Of a stretch of 64,000 nucleotides of DNA, positions 1-10,600 are shown in pieces. Origin of the DNA: Nymphaea colorata. Taxonomy: Eukaryota > Streptophyta > Magnoliopsida > Nymphaeales > Nymphaeaceae. The notes below the pieces were generated by a model, which was not told the origin of the DNA, did no database searches, and saw only the letters and a program-made list of their open reading frames with translations. Both the position numbers and the translations under genes were made by a program. The DNA lies in contig NC_045138.2 of the NCBI RefSeq assembly GCF_008831285.2, forward strand, positions 3,698,143-3,762,142. Direction: 5' to 3'. How positions within the stretch are numbered: position 1 is the stretch's first letter; each line of letters starts with the position of its first letter.

Positions 1-1039
1 AGGACAAGTGATTTTTCACATACTAAGTGACCAAAAATATGGACACTTTTTCTAGTGGTTTGGGACATATGTGCAATGGAGTGGACCCAACTTTTTTTTC
101 TGCCTGCCTCCCACTCTAGATTAAAAAGGAAAATAAAGACACCTAGAGTAAAAACTTTCCCCTGCTCTCTTGTTAAATGAAAAGAGAAGGAGAAGAAGTG
201 CACAAACTGCTTAATTTTTATAGCATTTTTCTGGCCTCTGTGTGAGTGTGTCTGTTAGAGACAGAGAGAAATAGAGAGAAGGATGGCATAGATTGAAACA
301 GGGGAAAGAGATTGAAGTTCTGATGGCATAAACGTATAACATAATATTTGAAATTTTGAACCAACTGATTGTGCATCTCCATTTGCCTTTCAATTGTTTG
401 AAGCAAGCAATTGCTTATTATACAACAAAGGCTACTAAGACCTGATGGCCGCCAAATCTAGGATTTTCTTTTAAGTGGTGTTTGATGGGCATGGATCTTA
501 CTGTAGACGAGGGACATGAGTTCTGGCTTAGCAGTTTGATCTACGCTTCATCACACATGGTGGAAATATCCAACATAAGGATAAAAAAAGAGCTGGCAAG
601 GGAAAGAGGTGAGGTGAACTGAGCAATTTACTTGAGCATCTCAACTGAGAAAGATTCCACTCAGTTAAATGTTGATTGATGGTAAGATCAGGGTCAATAG
701 ACTCAATACTGTTTTTTATGTATTAATTCTTAGTGTTTATTAATTCCTTAGATGTAATAGAACAAGTCAATAATCCAGATGAGTGAATAAAACTTGTTCA
801 GTGTCCTCCTCTTCATTTCTTGGTTTTCTTTGCTTTTGCTGCAAAAAAGCATACAGAAAATGGGCACGAAAATAATCAATGGTTACATGCTTTTTTTTTT
901 CTTTTGTTTCTCCTTTGATCCAATAAGCTCATTTGTTGCAGCTCATTGGTATGTTCATCGTTATTGTCTGTTCCTGTGCAAATCTAGGACTGGTCTTAAC
1001 TTTTTGTTAGTTTTGGAAGTCTGTTCAGTGGAGTCTAAC
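1..1039. other. Intronic sequence, left edge (SART3 intron 8)
   Basis: I see no exon here. Bases 441-480 resemble 2751-2790 and may be a scrap of a dispersed repeat (see the finding on the 30-base match). The short reading frames are full of homopolymers and match no family I know. Confidence 0.5.
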
Positions 1040-1827
1040 TAGTGTTGTACGTATCGTACGATACGGGGCCGTATCGTACGATACGTATCGTATCGTTTAC
1101 AAAATACGATACGATACACCCCCTGTATCGCAAATGTGGGTGTATCGTACCTGTATCGTACGATACGTGCGATACGGGCCCCCGTATCGTACGATACGTG
1201 CGATACGGGCCCCCGTATCGTACGATACGGTGCGATACGGGATTTCTAAAAAGGAGACTTGAACCCCATTTTTTCGAGTTTTTTTTATAAAAACCCACCC
1301 CTTCCTCATTTCTAATCTATAGATTGTACCGTTTTAGAGGGAAATCATCGATTTCCATTGTGAAATCATCGATTTCCATTGTGAAATCATCGATTTCCAT
1401 TGTGAAATCATTGATTGTCACCGTGAAATCATCTATTAAACCATGGATTTGTGCATGGGTGGCTGATTCCCATTGAGAGGAAATGGTTTTTTTTTTAAAC
1501 CATGAAGATAAAGATGAAAAAGAATGATATTGTTATGAATTTTGATGTCTATGAAGTATGAATGATGAACTGTGAACGTGTAAGTTTATAGCATTTAGCA
1601 AAATAATAAGTCTATCATTATATCTAAAAGACTAAACCATGTTTTATATGAAGAATTTATTATTTTTAATTTTTTCTGATTTTTTATGAATTTTTTGATT
1701 TTTTTTAATTTTTTCTGATTTATTATTATTATTTTTTTAAAATTTACGATACGGTTACGATATGTTACGATACGGCGTATCTTAAAGCCCGACCGATACG
1801 CCTTACGATACGCTTTTTACAACATTG
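1040..1827. mobile_element. hAT-type MITE, copy A
   Basis: A 788-bp non-autonomous element. Its ends are TAGTGTTGTA on the left and TACAACATTG on the right, i.e. imperfect inverted repeats of TAGTGTTGTA/CAATGTTGTA. The flanks are agtctaac (1032-1039) and agtctaag (1828-1835), an 8-bp target duplication with one mismatch, as expected for hAT elements. The left 200 bp is packed with the palindrome CGTATCGTACGATACG and variants. The right end has smaller CGATACG-type repeats. There is no transposase. A near-identical copy lies at 50805-51527. It sits in the long last visible intron of the SART3-like gene. Confidence 0.5.
1341..1442. repeat. 21-bp minisatellite inside MITE copy A
   Basis: Three identical 21-bp units starting GAAATCATCGATTTCC (1341-1361, 1362-1382, 1383-1403), one diverged unit (1404-1424) and a partial unit. 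Copy B of the element has one unit of the first type and one diverged unit (51086-51127), so the repeat number differs between copies. Confidence 0.5.
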
Positions 1828-4800
1828 AGTCTAAGTAATGTTATGTTATTGTAATTATTAGCAGCTTTGTGATTTTAGTTTTTGAAAATATTAGCAGGTT
1901 TGTAATATTATGTTATAGTAAGGACAGCAAAAAATATTGCAATATTTTTTAACATATTGTGATATTAACAAAAAAAATGGATACAATGAGAAAAAGGGAA
2001 AAAATGATGTTTTGAAAAAAAAAAATCAAATTTTATAGTGATTTTTCATTTATTTTTTATTTCATTTTCTGTTTTCATTTTTTTCAACTTTTGTTTCACT
2101 GTTCTACATGTCCCCTAGATGCAATACAATGTTTATTACTTTATCATTTTTATCATTAGATGTTCTTTATATCTTCTAATTAGTTTCTCATTCATTGCAC
2201 TTTTACCTGACATTTTGATTTTTTTAACTCAGATTTTTTCCAAAAAAAAAAACTGCTGAAATACCCAAGAAAACCACGCTGTTGAAATCCAAGAACAATA
2301 GTTGTGGCTATGATTGTAAGTAGTAGCAGCTCGTTGAGCAGCTTAGTGTTATAACTTATATCTGTCCACAGGTTTAATACGTTGAGCGTGTTCTACAAAT
2401 TATAGTGGTTATATTTTTCTTCCATGTAATTTTGTCCACTTTCATCAAACAAGAGATAGGCATCCACAGATTTTTGTCCTTGCCAAGTAGAAAATTTAGG
2501 ACGAGATTTTTGTCTGTAGATTTTCATCCATCAATTTTTATCCATAGATTTTTGTCCATGGATATCTATCTGTGGCCATCAAATGGGTCCTTAATGCCAG
2601 AGAATACATTCTTAAAGTAGGAGACAAAGTCTGGCTAGTTACCAACCTGCCTTGGTACCTCTCTTAGCCTTCCTACCCAGATCTAGAACTTGATAGCTCC
2701 TACTTGAGCACAGAAGGCACACTGACTTTTGTTTCCATAAGCACTTGAAACGATGGCAGGCTGGCAGCTAAATCTAGGGATTTTCTCTTAATGACAGAAA
2801 AATACATACTCTTGTATGTTTTGTTTTGATTTTTAGGGTTCCAATGCAAGTTATCTGTACGAAATAGACAGATCGGGCCTACATAATTAGCACATAGCAC
2901 AATCTGTCCTAACAGTTAATATTGCTAATGAAAGACACCTGTTAATAAAAAAATACTTTAGACATAGGTTGGAGGGCCACAGCTCTCAAGTCTTAAGTCT
3001 TCAACACCATAAAGTTGTACAAGTATGTATAAACAAAAGTGCATAGGGAAAATGTATATGACATTGCCGCACTACTTCCCAGCTTCAGCTGCCTGATCAA
3101 CAAGCATCATCCGATACATATTGAGAACCTAGTGAAGGCATATAGTCGTAGCATCAGCACAACCGCTGATTACAATGAAAATAATAACAAGATCTCCGAT
3201 ATATCATTTGAGTGCAAAGTTTATGTATTGTATTGATTGTTAAATAATAATGAGTATCATCACTAGAAGCAATCTCACTCCAGCACTGATAAATCGCAGT
3301 TCAAAAGGTTCACTAAGTTTGGTTTGCCGATTTATTCGGCATTCCAACAAATCAGACTCAATCTGAGTCACATAGTTAACCAATCATATCAGTAATAGCA
3401 GTAAAAGAAATTAAACAAATAAATAAATAGATAGACAAGCAATTCACAGTAGCATGATATTCGATGATGCATACACATGCACCCGCCTGAGTAAAATCAC
3501 ATGATGCCACCCAGCTCATCGATGTATTTAGGGCGCACCATTGTGCAGCTTACGGTCTCAAACACTGAGTCACCGGGAATATTGGCATAGTTTAGGGTAA
3601 CCACTGCCGTGCTCCACATTCGTTGAGCTCAATTGCATTATTGCAGTAACTGCATCCCACACTCGTTGCCTCACGCCAGGGATGAGCTCCTCTAAGTAGC
3701 CCGGGGAAGGAGCACTTTATACATCAATCCCTGCAGTCAGAGAAGGTTTCGATCACCCAGGTCCCCGAACCCCTGCACCACCTAACCGAGCCCTTTGTAT
3801 GTTTTACAGTTGGGTTTGGTTCTTTATAGTAGCAACATGTGTCGATCTTAGACTTTTCATTTCCGATATATTGGGCCGCTTTCGGACTTTCCCTTATACC
3901 ATCAATCTGAATACTGATCTCAGACTTTTCATTTCCGGTATACCCGACCACTCTCAGACTTTTCATTTCTGGTATACTCGACCACTCTCAGACTTTCCCT
4001 TATACTATCAACCCGGAAATATAAAACCGGCCCTAGGCCATAGCCCACATCATAATCATAACTCAGGCCATCAACAAACATTGCGTAAAGTAAATAAACA
4101 ACCATCATGTTCAATCAATTCAACGCATGAGTATACTTTTACATCTGTCATCACTACCCAGCTTGCATTCTCAATTACACTCATCTCAGAGCTAAAGCAC
4201 AGGTTTATCAATTAACAACTCACTCTTAGAACTCAATATCGAGCTTGTATCATCAGCATAGCTCGAAGTTCCCATTTGACTCAATTAGCTTTTGGCTCAA
4301 TTAGCAGGACATGTAAAGTTCATCAGAAGCTCATAAGTTCAACCTAAATAGATTAGGATGATTGGATGAAATCAGGCATACCCATTCATAATTTTTTAGA
4401 ACAGGAACAAGCTCATAGATATCAGAATTCTACTGTGTTGACATTCCCAAATGTTGATATATCATTAACTTGGTAATACATTTTACAGAATACCAAAGAT
4501 CTGCCCATTCTTGTGTGACATATACACTGAAGATCTGAACGTCACCAAGATTGACATGGTCACTTCAGATGCAGTCCATTTAGGTTTCTTCACTTGGTTA
4601 TAGAGTAAAAAATAAAAGGGTGAAAGACTACAACTGTGGAGCACACCAAATTAGCAGAGGAAATTAAGCTCAAACGATAAATATAATCAACTGATCGTGG
4701 CATTGTTTGCTGCAATGACCTCAGTCAATCAACTATGGTCAACTACCAGTTATCAGACATTCAATTGAACTAAGCTACATGATATAAAAGTACTAACCTA

Positions 4801-5983
4801 TTTTTACATGACCAAGCTGATGTTTCGTTATCAATGAGATGCAATGTTGCATTACTATGACAACTGCATCTGATTGCTGAATAAAGGTGTGCTCAGCAGA
4901 AGAATTATTTGGTGACACATTCTACCATCCTCAAGTAGAAGAGTGGCTTGGGAACAATCTCATATATAAGAATTGAGAAATAATACGGTCATACTTTCCT
5001 AGTCCTTATATTATGTTTTTAATAATTTGTAGCTCTTTAGGTGACAAGCCAAAGCGAGTTAGGCTGCATCATGACTTCCACACCGAGTAAATAAGGCTGT
5101 TCTGGTATTAAGGAACACATACCTTTGTCAGGTCATGCACTATCTTATGTCTGGTTTCCTTAAGAGTTTAATTGAAACCCACCAGTGCAAATAGGAGTCT
5201 ACCCAATTAGAACCTTGGAATCTTATATTAGTTCTTCACTCAGGTCATCACATATATCTTCTTTATTTCACTGGATTTTGAAAATCTGGTTGCACTTAAT
5301 GCAGCCTCTTCTTTTCACCTTTGGTAGCCATCCAGGTGATTCCTAGTTAAGAAATGTTGTATCTTTTTGTCATTTGGTTTCTGCAAATGTGTCTTTATCC
5401 TAGTTTGCTTCTTAGCAGAACCATTAGGATAAAACCATGTCAATAACCATGTCATGCCAACAAAACTAAAAGGCTGCCTTACCCATGTCAATATTTCAAA
5501 AAATGTGTGTGCGCATGCATGTAGCCTTGGACATGACTTACATATGGTCAAACCTATGCTTTTTTTCTTATCCAGTTCTGGACTGCACGTCTAACGTAAT
5601 TGGAACCAAACAGCAAGACCATATTATGTATGATGGAGTTCACAATTAGTCCCGTCCTCATCTGCTCTTGACAGGGAGGAGTCCCCATATTATGCATGTG
5701 GAGTTCACAATAGTGCCATCCTCATCCACGGACATGCTATTTGAAGCCTGACCATTTGATTGAGTTTTGCTTGTTAATAACGGGCAAAAGCAGTCACTCA
5801 CTTCATTGAAACTTCTGTTTACAGTAAAATAACCTTTTTAAGTGAATTCTAACAAGAAAAGTCAAACACATAAGCCCCTTATCATCAGCAAAACAGAAGA
5901 CAAATACTCAAATAGTAACCAGTAGCAAGATACCATTCAATCATTAAAAACTGCAATAAGCTGGCGAAAGTCATATTTCTTAC
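1828..5983. other. SART3 intron 8, no exon recognised
   Basis: AT-rich intron sequence. I searched it in reverse for the next SART3 block (the region leading to the RRMs) and did not find it. It holds degenerate short repeats near 2464-2570, an imperfect duplication around 5620-5740, and a 30-base stretch at 2813-2842 that recurs exactly at 6470-6499. The moderately GC-rich part 3480-4030 looks like repeat-derived DNA but matches nothing I can name. Confidence 0.5.
3848..4010. repeat. Short imperfect tandem repeat
   Basis: The block 'cagacttttcatttc' followed by 'ggtatac..gaccactct' recurs with a period of about 34 bp (clearest at 3930-3990), mixed with a related block containing 'ggactttcccttatac'. 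It looks like part of a decayed repeat; its origin is not recognised. Confidence 0.5.
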
Positions 5984-7652
5984 CTCACCAAAACTTGAAA
6001 AACTACATTGCAGTGCCTGCTCAAACACCTGCATGACAGCATTTAAAGTCAATTGAAAGAAAAGGCATTTCAAATAAACGGGTTACAAGGAGACGATATC
6101 AGAACATCAGGGGTGCAAAAGTACCGAGTATCCACAAACATAATTTCTAGAAATGAGAGCTCTGAGACATTTCGACAACTATTTTATCAATAACAAAAGA
6201 GATCCTAATAGTTCAAGTGCCAAAATGATTACGACCACACATCTCAGCTGGATGTATGGAAAACAAAGGAGGAACAAGAAGATATTGCATATCAAAACAA
6301 GAATAGTTAGGATGAAGAACAATGGAACCAATAACAAACTAGATATTTAAACTTGCGCCTGGTGCTTCAACAGCAGGAGACGGACGGCGGCTAGCAACCG
6401 GTGACGGACGGCGGCTGGCAACCTTTCTCCATTTGACAGACGCACGGCAGGTTTCTTGCTTCGTTAGTTTGTATGTTTTGTTTTGATTTTTAGGGTTCCG
6501 ATCAACATGTTTGCTGTGTGATTTGTTCTTCTTTCTAGTTTCCCAAATTTGATGGCTTGTTCATAACTGGTTCGCCATTGGAAGCACATTCCGGCGGTGG
6601 TGTGCTGTCTGCTGACAATCAAGTATTTCCTGCTCCCTATTCATCTGCCTCACTGCATGGCCTGTTTTGAGTTTTTTCCTTTTTCTTGATACATTCAATT
6701 CTCAACTGACATGATTTGTTCGGAAAAATGGTAAAGAGCATATTCTTTTCTTGTGGCTTGAAGAAGATTCTGCTGACTGCGGTTTCTCTCTTCTATGAAA
6801 ACTGTAACTTGCACGTCAACTCGTTCCTGATGTCTGTTTTTGGGTGCTAGTGTACTTGGAGTTTGGCAATGCTTGAAATGGAGTAAATGAGATTGTCTTT
6901 TCACACAACTGTGTTTACCGTTTACTCATTTTAATGGCTGCCTATTTGCACTCAGGCCTCAGCTCTCTTTCATGTGTGGCTTTTTCCATTTGCTTCATTT
7001 CCCTGTGCTTCAGACATGTTCCCTTGTCTTGCTTCCATTTGCTTTCATGTGTGGCTTTTTGTTAGGCTCTTGTCGAGCTTTCAGACGTGTTCGTTAATTT
7101 GATTATAACTTATTAAGTTATGCACTATGTAGCTTATGATTGTTGTTGACTTGTAATGATATCATTTGTTTTTTCAATTTTTTTCAATTTTTTTTTAATT
7201 AAAAATATATAATTATCGCCGTACCGCGATTTACAAAAATGCCATACCAGTACCCTGTAAATCAGGCAAAACCAATGATAATGCTTCAGTAATTTCACAC
7301 TTGAAGCTTCCTCCAACCCAACAAAATAATACTCAAGAGATCACACTCGAGAGGAACAAAGAACAAATATAGATTCCAATAATCACAACAAGAAGTGGCT
7401 AGAAAGCCATGTCATATTACACTAGAGAATATACACTATTTATAAGGAAGAAACCAAAAGAGAGGAGAGAGCTAGCCATTGGAGACTAGTTCCAACGGCT
7501 AGAATTCTAGCCGTTGGGACTAGTCTCCCCTTGGGTCCCCTTTGGATAAAATCAGAAAGGGGCAGGGGTGAAACAGGAAAATACAGAAAAGAAAAAGACA
7601 AAAAGAAGGTAAAAAGTTACATAAATATCCTAAGTACCCAAACCTATAAAAT

Positions 7653-7697
<45 letters not shown>

Positions 7698-10600
7698 ACA
7701 CATATTAGATGACTAATATATGTAATGTATATACATATATGTATGTATAGAAGGGATATATACATTCTAACATACCCGTACCCATGTGACATAGTGTGCA
7801 ACCTTAGATTATATCACGATCCATGACACCATAATTCCTCTAACGTCTAAAATCAGACCAGCAACAAACGAGCAGGATGAATTGGTTTACAGTGCTAATC
7901 AAGAATTCGTTTTCTATCAATCAGGGGTGTAACAGTGACCAATTAAATGAGGACAAGATTTTCCTAGAGAGGATACAGGACTTTTCCCCAAGTATTCCTG
8001 CCAAACAGGCTCGGTGCAGATATGCTGAATATAGCACAGTTACAGTCTATTTTGTTTGGGTTAAGTTCGACTGTATCTTTTTCCATTGGAAGTTCAACTG
8101 CATCTTTCTGGAAAACCCAAACAATAAATTAATGATCTTTAAAGAAAAATGGGGTGCTGCCCCTTCCCATTCCATGCTCCTCTCCAAGAACTCAAGAAAC
8201 CCATTAAACGGTGACAACTGGCTTCCCTTCCTAACACTTAGTATTTCAACCAAATAAGGCTAGAGCCATCTCATTACTAGTAAGTCTGTCTGTGGACAGT
8301 TCTGTTCTATTAACATTTCCCAGCAGAACTCCTGCAGTAACTCTGGTCTGAGTGTTGTGATAGTTCTGAGCTAGCAGGCTTGGGTACATGACAAGCAACC
8401 AGGCATGATGTACGGTGTATCTACCCAGACCTGCTAGCCCTCAAGGTAATCACAACATCCCTTAGTTTGAATTTTGGAAACAAACATAATGCAAAAGTAA
8501 AAAAGTCAACAAATTCAAGAGTCTTGATGTAGGTCACTCACAAGAGACAAATCTTCCCCTGAACTGCCTAGCCGCTCTAACGAAAGCAAGTATCTTGTCC
8601 AGAGCTCTCCAATCCATGGACAGCTTCTAGTGGCCCGAGTATACACAGCCTTGATAACATTAGGCACCTGGAATGAACAGTTTTCAGTAACTAGCCAGTG
8701 GCACCAATGTCAGGCATTTGGTGGAGGGTACCTTCAACTTATTATCCACATAACTCGTATAATTGAGCCAAAGGTCACTTGATACTGGAAATTCTGTGAT
8801 AGCACGCTCGTAAAGAACTTGAGTCCTTGCAGGATCACCAGATCGCTCTTCAAATTTTATGTAGGACTGCAACAAAACCATGCACGGATATCATTGAAGT
8901 GAAAAAAGAGTATCACAATTATTATAGAGAGAGAGAAAAGCATTATCCACAAAAACAAAACACTATATGGATAGCATTATATGAAAACCTGTTATTTTCT
9001 TTGAAATTTTCAAGTTTAATTTGTAGCTAACCATTTAAAGTTCTCCTGATAAAGCTCTTCTGATGCTAACAAAAGCATAATTAATGACTAGGAGCTCCAC
9101 TATAGAGCAACATGGCGATCACTTTGATCAAAATAAGAAATTAGAATCTTGCCAAGATCCAAAAGGAAAGAAAAAAAAAGGAATATGAATTAAACACTTG
9201 TTAAAGAATAACAGGATGGCGGCCCTTCAGCACATTGAAAAACACTCAGTGCCAGCATGTACAATGAATCATATAACTTGTGCTAATCATCTTCCAGTTT
9301 CTCTGAGAGACGAAATCTAATGACACAATGAAAACTAGCACAATCCAGCATGCATTATATGCTCACATGTTGTGAACAGTGAACAATAAGAAAGTTACAA
9401 TGCGTACAACTTAGCAGTTCCCCTCTATTAGGTTGTACTTCAGAATTCATGAACTTCAACTTTCATCATGGGTATGTCTTCTAGTTCAATTTCTTTCACT
9501 TGTGTCTAGTTTGTTTTGTACAATGAATAATAATAGCCAATTCAGAAGACAATTTTCCAATGCTCACAAGTCACTTTCAGATTTAATCACTAAGGCCACG
9601 TTTGATGGCCAAGAAAAATACTGTAGATCGAGTGGTTTTTTTTAATTTCGTACGGCTTCAACCCGTGTCAACAAACGCAGGAAAAAAATCCGCGCAAAAA
9701 ACGCACGATCAGGGTAAATTTACCCTGGAAAAAAGTCGGACCTGGAGGGGTCCGACTTTTTTCCAAGGATTTTTTTTTTTGCCCGTTACCTTCATTCTTC
9801 GCATCCATTCTCGGTCGCCACCGCCTCTTCCTCCTCTGATCGACCGAGTTTGGTTCAGCTCGCGGCAGCATCTCCTTCACTCTCTTGTTCAAGGATGGAA
9901 TGTGGACCCTCTTTCTCTCTCTCGCCCCCTCTCTCCCATTCCCTCTTGCTCCTTGTCTCTCTCTATCTCCGTCCATCTTGCCCCAGCCTGCCCCGCTGCT
10001 GATTGAAAAAGAGAAGCGGCGGTTCTGCACATCATCGTTCCCCATAAAGCTCCATTGGTGTGGTGGGCGTCAAAGCTTTCAGACTTAGAATATATGGCAC
10101 ATGATTTTGAGTGTTAACAGGATTATCCTCATCTTCAGTGTAATCTGGGCGTATCAAAAATGGCCTAATCGAGTCCTCGACATTGAATCCCTGCACCGGC
10201 ATGGATATCCCCTTCTTCATGGGTTAGGGGCATCAACATGCCCCATTTTGCTCACATCGATAGTGGACTTTACCTCGGCGGCAAATTTTCACATTTCACG
10301 GGCTTTCATCTTGTGGTGAACGCGTTCTTTAGATAGGTGAGTTTCATTTGAAGGGAAGCTTCGCTTCTTATTGCTGTTAGAAGGCTTCGCTTTGTGTGAA
10401 ATCAATGGAAAGGGCAAGCTTTCCCAAATTTTGGTTGAATCATTGGTTCTTTCATCTTCTTCTTATTCTTCTTCTTCTTATTTTTCTTGTGTATTTTTTT
10501 AGGTCGTTTTTACATAAAAAAAATTGAGGCCATCAAACATGGCCTGGATTAGGAAAAAGGAAATTTTAACCAACCGTACATTTACCATGGCTTTTTTACC

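Noticed and set aside
3480-4030. GC-richer stretch as a gene
   Set aside because: No protein block, splice pattern or conserved domain in any frame; short internal repeats suggest repeat DNA.
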